From PALSA-911 sp963743035 (GTDB lineage: Bacteria > Pseudomonadota > Alphaproteobacteria > Acetobacterales > Acetobacteraceae), in the NCBI GenBank assembly GCA_963743035.1, contig CAVUOB010000015.1:62001-126000 (forward strand): 64,000 bases of DNA, given 5' to 3'. Numbering within the stretch: the first letter of the stretch is position 1; the number at the start of each line of letters is the position of its first letter. The translations under genes and the position numbers were made by a program. This document shows, piece after piece, positions 36,510-47,350 of this stretch. A model generated the notes under the pieces. That model searched no databases. It saw only the letters and a list, made by a program, of their open reading frames with translations, and was not told the DNA's origin.

Positions 36510-37610
36510 GTGCAGAATGAGCGTCCGCTTCGCCGTGGCTGGACCACGGGCGCCTGCGCCACCGCGGCCGCCAAGGCCGCCGGCGTGGCGCTGTACGGCG
36601 GCGTCTTTCCCGATCCGGTGGAAATCACCCTGCCGCGCGGCACCCGCGTGGCCTTCGCCCTGGCCGAAACCCGCCTGCACGCGGACAGCGCCAGCGCCGG
36701 CGTGGTGAAGGATGCCGGCGACGACCCCGACGTGACCCACGGCGCCCTGGTCCGGGCCACCCTGCGCCGCGGCGCGCCCGGCTCCGGCATCGTATTCCGC
36801 GCCGGCCCTGGCGTGGGCATGGTCACCCGGCCCGGCCTGCCGATCCCGCCCGGCGAGCCCGCCATCAACCCGGTGCCCCGCCAGATGATCCGCACCGCCC
36901 TGGCCGAGGCGACTTCGGAACCAAACCCGGACCTGGAAGTGGAGATCTCCATCCCCGACGGCGAGATCCTCGCGCGGAGCACGCTGAACCCGCGCCTCGG
37001 CATCGTCGGCGGCCTGTCGATCCTGGGCACGACAGGCATCGTGATCCCGTTCTCCTGCGCCGCCTGGATCGACAGCATCCATCGCGGCATCGACGTGGCG
37101 CGCGCCATCGGGCTGGACCAGATCGCCGGCGCCACCGGCCGCAATTCCGAACAGGCGGTGCAGCAGCTGCACGGGTTGCCGGAGGTCGCGCTGATCGAAA
37201 TGGGCGATTTCGTCGGCGGGATGCTGAAATACCTGCGCACCCATCCGGTTGCGCGCGTGACCATCGCCGGCGGCGTGGCGAAGATGACGAAGCTGGCGCA
37301 AGGCCGGCTCGATCTGCATTCCAAACGCGGCGCGGTGGATCTCGCCGCCCTCGCCAGGTTGGCGGGCGGCTCGCCGGCCCTGGCCGCGCGCATCGTCGCG
37401 GCCAACACCGCGGCCGAGGCCTTCGCATTGGCGGCGGCGGAGGGCGTCGCCCTCGGCGATGCCGTGGCCAGGCTGGCCTGGCGCACGGCGGCCGATGTGC
37501 TGGCCGGATCCGGCATCGCGCTCGAAATAGTCCTGTTCGACGCTACCGGCGCGCTGGTCGGACGAACGGAGTTCCTGCCGGTTCATGGCGCCCCCCGAAA
37601 CCGGCGCTGA
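36510..37610 (+). CDS. cbiD: CbiD, precorrin/cobalt-precorrin-5B C1-methyltransferase
   Basis: CbiD methylates C-1 of the corrin ring during ring contraction in the anaerobic pathway. It is present here although the rest of the pathway looks aerobic, where CobF would normally do this step. The hallmark RRGWTTGACATAAAKAA is near the N-terminus; NPRLGIVGGLSILGTTGIV lies in the middle. The GTG at 36510 fits the family start; ATGs at 36459 and 36438 are in frame and give longer N-termini. It overlaps the end of the convergent cobM gene by 28 bases. Confidence 0.9.
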   Translation: MQNERPLRRGWTTGACATAAAKAAGVALYGGVFPDPVEITLPRGTRVAFALAETRLHADSASAGVVKDAGDDPDVTHGALVRATLRRGAPGSGIVFRAGPGVGMVTRPGLPIPPGEPAINPVPRQMIRTALAEATSEPNPDLEVEISIPDGEILARSTLNPRLGIVGGLSILGTTGIVIPFSCAAWIDSIHRGIDVARAIGLDQIAGATGRNSEQAVQQLHGLPEVALIEMGDFVGGMLKYLRTHPVARVTIAGGVAKMTKLAQGRLDLHSKRGAVDLAALARLAGGSPALAARIVAANTAAEAFALAAAEGVALGDAVARLAWRTAADVLAGSGIALEIVLFDATGALVGRTEFLPVHGAPRNRR

Positions 37611-38341
37611 TACGCGGGATCGTACAGCGCGCTGTCGCGGAAACCGTCGGCCGCCAGCGCCGGGCCGACCAGCACCAAGGCGGTGCGCTCGATCGGCTCC
37701 GCCGCATGCTTCGCCACGATGTCGCCGAGCGTGCCGCGCAGGATGCGCTCGTCCGGCCAGCTCGCACGCGCGACGATCGCCACCGGGCAATCGGCGCCGT
37801 AGAACGCCACCAGTTCCGCCACCATCCGCTCCAGCGCATGGATCGCCAGGTGCACCGCCAGCGTGGCACCGGTGGCGGCGAAGGCGGCGAGGGTTTCGCG
37901 CGGCGGCATGCGCGACGCGCGGCCGGACAGCCGGGTCAGCACCACGCTCTGCGCCACCTCCGGCAAGGTCAGCTCGCGCCCGATCGCGGCGGCGGCGGCG
38001 GCGAAGGCGGGCACGCCGGGTGTCAGCGTGTAGGGGATGGCATGGCGTTCCAGCCGGCGGATCTGCTCGGCCACCGCGCTGTAGATCGACAGATCGCCGG
38101 AATGCAGCCGCGCCACGTCCTGCCCTGCCGCGTGCGCGGCGACATATTCCGCCTCGATGCCGTCCAGGTTCATCGGCGCGGTATCGACCAGCCGCGCGCC
38201 CGGCGGGCAATGCGCCAGCAGCGCCGGTGGAATGATCGAACCGGCATAGAGGCAGACCGGGCAGCTCGCCAGCAGATCCCGCCCGCGCAGCGTGATCAGG
38301 TCGGCCGCACCCGGCCCGGCGCCGATGAAATGCACGGTCAC
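37583..38341 (-). CDS. cobM: CobM, precorrin-4 C11-methyltransferase
   Basis: CobM uses SAM to methylate C-11 of precorrin-4. The 252-residue protein has the tetrapyrrole methylase motifs FIGAGPGAADLITLRG (about 4-19), VCLYAGSIIPPALL, RLHSGDLSIYSAVAEQ and LTPGVPAFAAAAAAIG. The GTG start overlaps the cobE stop (GTGA). Intact and normal length. It is the last gene of the leftward run cobL-cobE-cobM. Confidence 0.93.
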   Translation of the reverse strand: MTVHFIGAGPGAADLITLRGRDLLASCPVCLYAGSIIPPALLAHCPPGARLVDTAPMNLDGIEAEYVAAHAAGQDVARLHSGDLSIYSAVAEQIRRLERHAIPYTLTPGVPAFAAAAAAIGRELTLPEVAQSVVLTRLSGRASRMPPRETLAAFAATGATLAVHLAIHALERMVAELVAFYGADCPVAIVARASWPDERILRGTLGDIVAKHAAEPIERTALVLVGPALAADGFRDSALYDPAYQRRFRGAP

Positions 38342-38712
38342 GGCGCCACCGCGATGGCGCAGGTGGCGCAGGCGCTGGCGATGCGCGGCAGCCGCAGCCG
38401 GCTGTCGGGGCCGGCGGCCGCCAGCGCGCTGCCTTCGGCGACCGAAGCGGTCCCCGTCGCCGCCTCGGCGCGCGCGGAACGGGTGACGCAACGCGGCTGC
38501 GCGGCGGCGAGGTCGGCAGCGGAAACCGGCAGCAGCGCCAGGCCGAGCAGGAAGGCCGCCGCCTGCAATCCGGCTTCATCCGCCTTGAAATCCGGCGCCG
38601 CCAGTGCGGTCGGCTCGCAGCCCGACAGCGCGGCCGCCCGCTGCACCAGCGCCGCGATCTCCTCGGCGGCGCAGCCCTTGCGGCAGCCGATCCCGGCGAT
38701 GATCACGTTCAC
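38338..38712 (-). CDS. cobE: CobE/CbiG C-terminal-type protein
   Basis: CobE is a small protein required in the aerobic pathway; it is homologous to the C-terminal domain of CbiG. The 124-residue protein begins VIIAGIGCRKGCAAEEIAAL, a typical CobE start, and contains ALAAPDFKADEAGLQAAA. Its exact biochemical role is not settled. It is coupled to cobL upstream (overlap at 38709-38712) and to cobM downstream. Confidence 0.88.
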   Translation of the reverse strand: MNVIIAGIGCRKGCAAEEIAALVQRAAALSGCEPTALAAPDFKADEAGLQAAAFLLGLALLPVSAADLAAAQPRCVTRSARAEAATGTASVAEGSALAAAGPDSRLRLPRIASACATCAIAVAP

Positions 38713-39930
38713 GGCAGTTTCACCCCCACAAATTGCGTAACCGGCATCGCCGGGCGGAACCCATGCATGCGCCCGATCTTATCCAGCCGCTCGACCGAGA
38801 TCCGGGTCAGCGTGCCGCCATATTCCTGCCGCGCCTGGAACAGCACGGCTTCGGTTTCGATGGTAACGGCATTCACCACCATCCGCCCCCCCGGCTTCAG
38901 CGCGGCCCAGGCGGCGGACAGCACGCCGTCACCCCCCGCGCCCCCGCCGACGAACACCGCATCGGGCGGCGGCAATCCTTCCAAAGCGGCCGGGGCCGGA
39001 CCGGTCAGCACGCGCAGATCGGGCACCCCGAGCGAAACCGCATTGCGCACCGCGCGCGCCGCCCGGTCCGCGCGCTGCTCGATGGCGATGGCCCGGTTGG
39101 CGGGATGGCGCAGCATCCACTCGATCGAGACGGAGCCGGACCCCGCGCCGATATCCCACAGCAGCTCCCCCCGGCGCGGCGCCAGCGCCGACAGCGTGAC
39201 GGCGCGCATCTCCCGCCGGGTGATCTGGCCGTCATGCTCGAAAACATCGTCCGGCAGGCCGGATGCCAGCGAAATCACCCGCGCATCCGCCGCCGCCACC
39301 ACCTCGATCCCGACCAGGTTCAGGGCCGAGACACCCCCCGGCGGATCCGCCTCCGCCGTCATCGCCCGGATGCGCTCGCGCGGCCCGCCCAGCGCCTCCA
39401 GCAGATGCAGCCGGGACGCGGCGAAACCGTTCGCGCGCAGCAACGCGGCAAGCTGCGCCGGCGTGCCGGCATCCGCCGACAAGGCCAGGATCCTGGCCCC
39501 CGGCTGCAACAACGGCGCGATGGCCGGCGAGCGGCCGGCCGCAGAACGATATCGTGGCCGTGTCCTGCAACGCCCAGCCCAGCCGCGAGCAGGCGAGCGA
39601 AAACGCCGACGGCGCCGGCAGGCTCAGAATCTCCTCCGGCGCCACGATCGCCGCCAGCGTGCCGCCGATGCCGTAGCAATAGGGATCGCCGGAAGCCAGC
39701 ACCACCACGGGCTCTCCGCGCCGCGCCAGGATGGCGGGAAACGCGCCGGCGATCGGGCTCGGCCAGGCCAGGCGCGCGCCGGCGATCAGCCTGTCGGCCA
39801 GCGCCAGATGGCGGGCACCGCCGACCACCAGCACCGCCCCGGCGATCAGATGCCGCGCCGCAGCCGACAGACCCTCGACACCGTCCTCGCCGATTCCCAA
39901 GATGGCGAGCCAGGGCTTGGTGATCGTCAC
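38709..39930 (-). CDS. cobL: CobL, precorrin-6Y C5,15-methyltransferase (decarboxylating; frameshifted as read)
   Basis: CobL is a fusion of CbiE (methylation at C-5) and CbiT (methylation at C-15 with decarboxylation). The N-terminal CbiE part (LAILGIGEDGVEGLS, VVVLASGDPYCYGIGGTL) is in one frame and the C-terminal CbiT part (LLWDIGAGSGSVSIEWML, DAVFVGGGAGGDGVL) in another. One extra base near 39525 separates them; the joined protein has 406 residues, as expected. The start is GTG at 39930, 26 bases from the divergent cobK start. Confidence 0.9.
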
Positions 39931-39956
39931 TGCCCGGCTCCGGAGTTCATGCCGAC

Positions 39957-40721
39957 ATGCTGCGCGTTCTGATCCTGGGCGGCACGACCGAAGCTTCCGC
40001 CCTGGCGCGCGCGCTGGCGGGCGATGCGCGGTTCGACGCGACAATGTCGCTGGCCGGCCGCACCCGCGCGCCGGTGCTGCCGCCGATCCCCTGCCGCATC
40101 GGCGGCTTCGGCGGCGCGGCGGGGCTGGCGGCGTATCTGCGCGCGGAGCGCATCGGCGCGCTGGTCGACGCGACCCATCCCTTCGCGCAACAGATGACCC
40201 GCAACGCCTGCGCCGCCGCCGGGCTGACCGGAATTCCCCTGCTGCGGATCAACCGCCCGGAATGGCAGCAGCAGCAAGGGGATTGCTGGATCTCGGTGCC
40301 CGACATGGCGGCGGCGGCGCAGGCCCTCGGCCCTGCGCCCCGGCGCGTGCTGCTGACCATCGGCCAGCAGGACCTGGCCCCCTTCGCCGCCGCGCCCTGG
40401 CACAGCTACGTGGTCCGCAGCGTCGACGCGCCGGCGCCTGCCAGCCTGCCGCCGGGTGCTGCGGTGATCACCGCCCGCGGACCGTTCACCGAACCCGGGG
40501 AGCGCGCGCTGCTGGCCGAACGAAAGATCGAAGTCCTGGTCACCAAGAATTCCGGCGGCAGCGCCACCGCGGCCAAGCTGGCGGCGGCGCGGGCGCTGGG
40601 CCTGCGAGGTGGTGATGGTGGTGCGCCCGCCGGTGCCGGAAGTGGAACAGGTCGCCGATGCCAAGCGGCCGCGCTGGACTGGCTGGCGCATCAGGCGGCG
40701 TCCAGCCCGCGCGGCGTATAG
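39957..40721 (+). CDS. cobK: CobK, precorrin-6A reductase (locally frameshifted)
   Basis: CobK reduces precorrin-6A with NADPH. The N-terminal motif VLILGGTTEASALARAL (4-20) binds the nucleotide; VDATHPFAQQMTRNA (about 70-84) and TKNSGGSATAAKLAAA (about 200-215) are family motifs. After residue 216 the frame is off by one (extra base near 40605) until two more extra bases near 40668 restore it; the corrected stretch is EVVMVVRPPVPEVEQVADAK. The corrected protein has 253 residues. It is the only rightward gene between cobL and cobJ and overlaps the end of cobJ by 31 bases. Confidence 0.9.
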   Translation: MLRVLILGGTTEASALARALAGDARFDATMSLAGRTRAPVLPPIPCRIGGFGGAAGLAAYLRAERIGALVDATHPFAQQMTRNACAAAGLTGIPLLRINRPEWQQQQGDCWISVPDMAAAAQALGPAPRRVLLTIGQQDLAPFAAAPWHSYVVRSVDAPAPASLPPGAAVITARGPFTEPGERALLAERKIEVLVTKNSGGSATAAKLAAARALGLRGGDGGAPAGAGSGTGRRCQAAALDWLAHQAASSPRGV

Positions 40722-41449
40722 ATCCAGGGCGCCCCGCCCGGCCGCTCGATCCGCCGCGTCGCGGCGGTGCCGACCAGCACCAATGTGCGCATATCCGCCC
40801 GCGCCGGATCGGCGTCGGCCAGCGGCACAATATCGATCGCTTCCTCCGCCCGGCTGACGGCGGTGGCGAACACCACCGGCGTCGCCGGCGGCAGGATGCC
40901 GCGCAACAGCGTGAAGGCGGCGCCGAGCTGCCAGGGCCGCGCGCGGGAGATCGGGTTGTACAGCGCCAGCACGAACCCGGCCCCCGCCGCCGCCGTAAGC
41001 CGCTGAACCACGACCTCCCACGGCTTGAGGTTGTCGGACAGCGAGATGGCGCAGAAATCATGCCCGAGCGGCGCGCCGATCCGCGCGGCGACGGCGAACA
41101 TCGCGGAAATCCCCGGCACGATCTCTACGTCCAAGCCGCGCCATTCCGCCGGCCCGTGCTCGATCGCCTCGAACACCGCGCTCGCCATGGCGAACACGCC
41201 GGCATCGCCCGACGACACCACCGCCACCCGCCGCCCTGCCTGCGCCAGCGCCAGCGCATGCCGGGCACGGCTGATCTCCTCGCGATTGTCGGAGGCATGG
41301 CGCACCAGGCCGGCACGATCCGGCACCCGGTCCAGATACGGGCCATAGCCGACCAGATCGGTTGCCAATGAAAGCGCCGCGTCGGCCTGCGGCGTCCGCA
41401 TGCCGGGATCGCCGGGGCCAAGCCCGACCAGGAACAGCTTGCCGCTCAT
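40691..41449 (-). CDS. cobJ: CobJ, precorrin-3B C17-methyltransferase
   Basis: CobJ methylates C-17 of precorrin-3B and catalyses ring contraction. The 252-residue protein has LVGLGPGDPGMRTPQADAAL (about 6-25), VVSSGDAGVFAMASAVFE (about 78-95) and VPGISAMFAVAARIGAPLGH (about 111-130), all typical. The ATG overlaps the cobI stop. Intact. Confidence 0.93.
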   Translation of the reverse strand: MSGKLFLVGLGPGDPGMRTPQADAALSLATDLVGYGPYLDRVPDRAGLVRHASDNREEISRARHALALAQAGRRVAVVSSGDAGVFAMASAVFEAIEHGPAEWRGLDVEIVPGISAMFAVAARIGAPLGHDFCAISLSDNLKPWEVVVQRLTAAAGAGFVLALYNPISRARPWQLGAAFTLLRGILPPATPVVFATAVSRAEEAIDIVPLADADPARADMRTLVLVGTAATRRIERPGGAPWIYTPRGLDAA

Positions 41450-42179
41450 CGCTGCCGCTGCCGCCCGGGCACCAGCACCATCGAGAAATACGGCGCGGTC
41501 GCCTCGGCCATGTCGCACAGCTTCACGATGCGCTCGTCCGGCATCGTGCCGCGCTCGACATAGATGGCGCGATCCGTCAAGCCCGGCGCTGTGCAGCGCC
41601 GCGCGGATCTTCGGCAGGTTGCGGCCAACCTTCATGATCACCGCGGCATCGCATTGCGTCAGCCGCTCGGCGAGGCTCGCTTCATCGAGCGTGCCGGGCA
41701 GGACCGTCAGCACGTCGTCGCCATGGGTGAACGGCAGCCGGGCCCGGGTCCAGCAACCGCTCATGCCGGTGATCCCCGGCACGATCTCGTTGCGGTGGGA
41801 ACTGCCGAGCCGGTCGAACAGATACATCGCCGAGCCATAGAAGAACGGATCACCCTCGCACAGCAGCGCCACATCCTGCCCGGCATCCAGCCTCTGCGCG
41901 ATGGCAGAAGCCGTGGCCTCGTAGAACGCCCCCATTTCCGCGAGGTAGCGCGGATCGTCCACCGCGATCTCGGTGGTGAACGGGTATTCGAAACGCAGTT
42001 CGGTTGCGCCCTGCGCTGACATGCGCCCCGGCGATGCTGCGCGCATGCCCGGTCCGGCCGCGCTTGGCGAAGAAGGCGATCACCGGAGACGCGGCGATGA
42101 TCCGCACCGCCTTCAAGGTCAGCAACTCCGGATCGCCGGGGCCCATGCCGATGGTGTACAGCGTGGCGGGGGACATCAT
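41446..42179 (-). CDS. cobI: CobI, precorrin-2 C20-methyltransferase (two frameshifts as read)
   Basis: CobI methylates C-20 of precorrin-2. Three consecutive frames carry TIGMGPGDPELLTLKAVRII at the start, then ATELRFEYPFTTE, LLCEGDPFFYGSAMY and VPGITGMSGCW in the middle, then DRAIYVERGTMPDERIV at the end. Extra bases near 42030 and 41585 break the frame. Corrected length is 243 residues, normal for CobI. The start overlaps the cobH stop and the end overlaps the cobJ start. Confidence 0.9.
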
Positions 42180-42802
42180 TCGGCCTCGCTGGCCAGCGCG
42201 TTGACGGCGGCAACCGCCATGGCGCTGCCGCCTTTGCGCCCGGTGACGATCAGGAACGGTATCCGGCCATCCTCCAGCAAAGCCTGCTTGGACTCGGCGG
42301 CACCGACGAAGCCCACGGGCATGCCGATGACCGCGGCCGGCGGCGGGGCGCCGGCGTCGAGCAGTTCCAGCAGATGAAACAATGCCGTCGGCGCATTGCC
42401 GATGGCGACCAGCGCGCCCGCCATCCGCTCGCCCCAAAGATCCAGCGCGGCGGCGGATCGCGTATTGCCGATGCGCGCGGCCAGCATTGGGGTTTCGGCG
42501 GCCTGCAGCGTGCAGATCACCTCGTTGCCCGCCGGCAGCCGGGCGCGGGTGATGCCATGTGCAACCATCTGCGAGTCGCACAACACGGGCTTGCCGGCCA
42601 GCAGCGCCGCGCGCGCCGCTGCCGCGAAGCCGGCGCCGAAGCGCAGATCCCGGGCAATGTCCACCATGCCGCTGGCATGGATCACCCGCACGGCGATGCG
42701 GGCCTCGTTGGGGTCGAAGCCGGAAAGATCGGCCTCGGCGCGGATGGTGGCGAAGGATTGCCGGTAGATCGCCGCACCGTCGCGGATGTAGTCGCGTTTC
42801 AT
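42176..42802 (-). CDS. cobH: CobH, precorrin-8X methylmutase
   Basis: CobH moves a methyl group from C-11 to C-12 to give hydrogenobyrinic acid. The 208-residue protein has the catalytic histidine in RVIHASGMVDIARDLRF (about 39-55), VLCDSQMVAHGITRARLP (about 72-89) and the conserved GMPVGFVGAAESK near 165. Intact, with ATGA-type overlaps to cobG and cobI. Confidence 0.94.
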   Translation of the reverse strand: MKRDYIRDGAAIYRQSFATIRAEADLSGFDPNEARIAVRVIHASGMVDIARDLRFGAGFAAAARAALLAGKPVLCDSQMVAHGITRARLPAGNEVICTLQAAETPMLAARIGNTRSAAALDLWGERMAGALVAIGNAPTALFHLLELLDAGAPPPAAVIGMPVGFVGAAESKQALLEDGRIPFLIVTGRKGGSAMAVAAVNALASEAE

Positions 42803-43985
42803 GGGATATTTGCCAGCATCTGTGCCGCCTGCGCGAGGGTCAATTTGGCTTCAGCAGGCGGATCGCCAGCTCGTCCGTTGCGAATGATATCATAGCGTCC
42901 ATGGTTGCCGACCAGGGTAACGGGCGCGGCGCCGGGATGGGCGCAGCCCTTGGCGCAGCCGGAGACATGGATGCGGCCAAAAAGCGCGGGAATGGTCAGG
43001 GCGGCCAGCCGCGCCGCGTCGCCGCGGGCATCGACCATCGCCGAGGCACAGCGCGGCTGCCCGGCGCAGGCAACGATGCGCCGCCTGGGGTCCGCGGGAT
43101 CGCTGATCCACGCACCGGCCGCCTCGCGCAGCGCAGCGACATCCGAAACTGCGATCCCGGTGACGATCACGGACCGCCACGGCGTCACGCGCAGGCCCGC
43201 ATCCCCGTATCGTTCCGAAAATGCCGCAAGCTGCCGAAGGCCAGCAGCATCCGTCTGACCGAACGCCACGCCAAGCCCAAAGCCGCCGGCATCGCCGTCA
43301 TAGGGCAGGAACCCGATCGGCTCGGCCCCCGCTTCGGCCGCCACCGGCAAATCGGCGACAAGCCCCGCAGCCCGAAACAGGCAGCCCGAGCCGACGACAT
43401 CGCGCATCCGTCGCGCGCCGCGGCCCATCGCCGCAAATACATCCGCCAACCGCGCCACCGCCTGGGGGATCGCGTCCGGCTCGCAGGCGGCCCCGGCAAG
43501 TTCGCCGTCGATCCAGATCGCCCAGCCCCGCTCCCTCGCCCGCACGGCGATGTCGGCGCGGATGCCCTGCAGACCCGCCACCCGCCGCCATCCACCGCGA
43601 TCAGGAACTTGTCCGGCAACCCCGCCATGCCGGCAAGCGCCGCCTCGATGGCATCGGCAATCGCCAGGGTCCGCCGATCCACCCCGGGGTCGGCTCCGGC
43701 CAGCGGCGAAACCAGAAGGTTCGCCCGGGCATGCCCGTCCGCCACACCGGCGGCAAGCAGGGTATCGGCAAAACCGGCGGCCGATTCCGGCGACAGCCCG
43801 CGGATCTGCAGATTGCCGCGATTGGTCAGCTCGATGATCCCGTTGCCATGCCGCTCGGCGGCATCGGCCAGAATGCAGGCATCGGCCGCCGACAGCATCG
43901 CCCGGCGCGGCTGCACACGCACCAGCCAGCCATCGCCGGACTGCATCGGCGCCAGCAGCGTCGGGCACCATCCCTTGACTGTCAT
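42799..43985 (-). CDS. cobG: CobG, precorrin-3B synthase (frameshifted as read)
   Basis: CobG is an oxygen-dependent mono-oxygenase with a 4Fe-4S cluster, related to sulfite/nitrite reductases; it makes precorrin-3B and marks the aerobic pathway. The N-terminal frame gives KGWCPTLLAPMQSGDGWLVR and IELTNRGNLQIRGL. The C-terminal frame gives GIRADIAVRARERGWAIWI and the cluster motif VSGCAKGCAHPG, with an earlier cysteine in CAGQPRCASA. Here one G seems to be missing near 43585 (in a run of Gs), opposite to most other breaks. Corrected length is 395 residues. Confidence 0.9.
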
Positions 43986-46900
43986 GGCTCCAGCACCGCC
44001 GCGACGATGTTGCGCCTGGGACGCCAGAGATCGCGGCGCAAGGCCTCCTGGAACCGCGTCGCCATCGCCGCGCGGGCGGCCGGGTTTTCCTTGCGCAGGA
44101 AGCGGTCGGTCTCGGCATCGCCCAGCGTCGCGTCGAACACCAGGTCGAACTGCACATCGAAGCGCTCCGCCATCGTGGCAGCGAACCCGTGCAGCGCATC
44201 CAGCGCGCGGGCGATCTCCGCCGCGCCGCGATAGCCATGCCGGCGCATGCCGGCGATCCAGGCCGGATTGGCGGCGCGGCCGCGCACCACGCGGGCGATC
44301 TCCTCGGACAGGGTGCGCGTGCGCGGGTCATCCGGGCGGGAGGTGTCGGTGTGGTACAGCGCCGGCGCCGCGCCCAAAGCCTCGGCGGCCGCCGCGAAAC
44401 CGCCCTCATGCGCGGCATATTCCGGGCTGTCCAGCAGATCGGTCTCGGCATGGTCCTGCTGGTGCACGAAGGCCTGCGCGCCGGCGATGCGCGCGGTAAA
44501 GCCGGCGGCGTCCGCGTCTCCCTCCAGTCCGCTGCCATAGGCGCTGGCGGAACCCGCCAGATAGGCGGCGCCGAGTTCGGCCCGGTCCCGCCAGGCGCCG
44601 CGCGCGATCCGCTCGCCGATCCCGGCGCCATATTCCCCAGGCGCGGCGCCATAGACGCGGGTGGTGGCCTGCCGCAATTCGGCGCCCTCCAGCCCCCGCG
44701 CGGCTTCGGCCAGGCCGTTCCAGTCCGCCGCCTCGTCGCGCCCGGCGATGGCGCGCACCGCGCTGTCGAACAGCGCGATCTGCGCTGGCGAAGGCGTCGC
44801 GGAACAGGCCGGAGATGCGCAGCGTCACATCCACCCGCGGCCGGTCCAGCAACGCCAGCGGCAGGATCTCGATGCCGCCGACCCGGTCCGATCCGTCATC
44901 CCACACCGGTCGCGCGCCCATCAGCACCAGCGCCAGCGCCAGATCCTCGCCGCCGGTGCGCAGGCTGGCGCTGCCCCAGAGGTCGATGACCACGCTGCGC
45001 AGCCAGTCGCCCTGGTCCTGCCGGTGGCGGCGCAGCAGATCGGCGGCGGCCTTCTCCGCCAGCGCCAGCGCGGCGCGGGTCGGCACGGCGCGGGGGTCGA
45101 TGGTGAACAGGTTGCGCCCGGTCGGCAGCACATCGGCCCGCCCGCGCGTCGGCGCTCCGGCCGGCCCGGGGGCGACGAACCGGCCGTCCAGCGCCGCCAG
45201 CAACCCGGCGGCCTCGGCCTCGGCGCAGGCGGCGAGATCGGCGCGCAGGATGGCTTCGGAAACATTGGGGGAAGCGCGCCGCAGCGCATCCAGCAAGGCG
45301 TCGTGCTGGCGCGGCGGGGTGGCAAAGACGTGCAGGCCGTCGCGGATCTGCAAATCCTTCACGTCACACAGATAGGCGTCCAGCCGCGCCAGCGCCTCGT
45401 CTTCCGGCGTGTCCCGGCGAATGCCGCTCTCGGCCAGCAGCCCGCTCTCCGCGGCGCGGTCCAGGATCTCGCGCCGCAGCAGCGCGCCGCGGCGGCGGTC
45501 CAGCCCGTCGGCGGCGGCGTAGTCGTCGATCAGCCGTTCCAACTCGGCGGCCGGCGCCGTGCAATCCGGCGGTCGCCAGCGGCGGCGTCAGATGGCCGAT
45601 GGTCACCGCCCCCAGCCGGCGCTTGGCGGCGGCGGCCTCGCCCGGGGTTGTTGACGATGAACGGATAGATCACCGGCAGGCCACCGATCAGCGCGGCCGG
45701 GAAACAGCCATCGGACAGCGCCACCGCCTTGCCGGGCAGCCATTCCAGCGTGCCATGCGTTCCCAGATGCACGATGGCGTGCACCTGCCCGGCCGCGCGC
45801 AGCCACAGATAGAACGCGATATAGCCGTGACGGGGCGGCAGTTCGGCATCGTGATAACTGGCTTTGCGGTCCAGCCGATTGCCCGCGATCCGGCTGCACG
45901 GCGAGCAGCAGGGAACCCAGGCGATGATGCCGCAAAGTGAAATGGTTTTCCGCCAGCGCCGGATCTTCCTCCGGCTCGCCCCAGGCGGCCAGGACCCGCG
46001 CCTGCGCCGCCAACGGCAGCTTCGCGAACAGCGCACGATAGCCCGGCAGGTCCAGGATCGGCGCGGCGGGCGCGTCGCACAGCAGCGCCGCCAGGCCGGC
46101 GCCATCCGGCCGAGCCTCCCCGGTGGCGTAGCCGCCATCCCGCAGCCTGTCCAGGATCGCCGCCAGGCTGGCGAAACTATCCAGCCCGACCGCATGCGCA
46201 ACCTGCCCGCCGGCACCCGGATAATCCGACAGCACCACCGCCACCCGCCGCTCCGCGCGCTTCGTGCCGGCCAGCCTCGCCCAGCCCGCGGCCCGGTCGG
46301 CGGCCAGCGCCACACCCGCCGGATGCGGCCGGTTGAAGCTCGGGGCGAATTCCAGCCCGGCTTGCGGCTCGGCCTCGGCCTTGAACGAGATCGCCGTGCT
46401 CAGCAGCCGCCCGTCCAGCTCCGGCAGCACCACCTGCATCGCCAGATCGGTCTGCGACAGGCCGCGGAACCCGGCCTGCCAGGCCTCGATGCCGCCGACC
46501 GCGAGCACGAGCTGCAGCACCGGCACCCCGGCGGCATCCAGCGGGGAGCCGCCCTCGCCACGGCGGGCGGAAAACCCGGTGGCATTCAGCACCACCGCCG
46601 GGCCCAGACCGCGCAAGGCGGCTTCGACAAATCCCGCCGCCGCCGGGTCCTTCAGGCTGCTGACATGCACGGCCCGGACCGCGAACCCTCGCCCGGACAA
46701 CGCCTCGGCCAAGGCCTCCACCGGCGCCAGGTCGCCGGCCAGCAGATGCGAGCGGTAGAACACGATCACCGCCAGCGGCGCGCCTTCTTCCGCATAGGGC
46801 AGGGGGTAAAACCCCGCGCCCGGCACCGGCGTCGCGGCCGCGCCGTCGTCGGGCCCCAGCCCGGCCAGATGCCGCGGCAAGCCTCAGCGCCCCCGCGGTG

Positions 46901-47346
46901 TTCTCCGGACCGCCCTCGCGCAAAAACGCATCCAGCCGCGCAAGTTTTTCCGCCCCTACCGTGGACAGCCCGGCCAGGCGCGGATCGTCGCTGCTATCGC
47001 CCGGCAGCATCGCCAGCGCGATGCCGCGCGCGCGGCAGATGGCGGCGACCTCCTCGGCGCCGTAGCGCCAGTAATCCAGCCCGCCCAGCAGCCGGATGAC
47101 CACGCATCTCGCCCCGGCGATGACCTGCTCGACATAGAGATCCACCGACATCGGATGGCGCAGCCGCGCCAGGCTGGCCAGCCGCAGCCCGGGCCGCGCA
47201 TCCCCCATCGCCCGCCAGGCCGCCGCCAGCGCGCCCAGATCGCTGTCGGAAAACGACAGGAACACCAGATCCGCCGGCGTCTGGCCGAGATCGACCGCCG
47301 GGTCCTGCTCGTCGAGCGTCTGGGTTTCGCGGACCAGAAGATGCAA
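43982..47346 (-). CDS. cobN: CobN, aerobic cobaltochelatase large subunit (five frameshifts as read)
   Basis: CobN inserts Co2+ into hydrogenobyrinic acid a,c-diamide with the AAA+ subunits CobS and CobT (Pseudomonas naming), which are not in this window. The segments in order are LLGGLDYWRYGAEEV, then AVIVFYRSHLLAGDLAPVEA and VLNATGFSARRG, then KASYHDAELPPRHGYIAFY and HLGTHGTLEWLPGKAVAL, then VTIGHLTPPLATAGLHGA, then VIDLWGSASLRTGGEDLALA, then GAAPGEYGAGIGERI and NPAWIAGMRRHGYRGAAE. Extra bases near 46882, 45882, 45645, 45567 and 44790 break it; the corrected length is 1119 residues, normal. Start is TTG at 47346. Confidence 0.9.
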
Positions 47347-47350
47347 GGAC

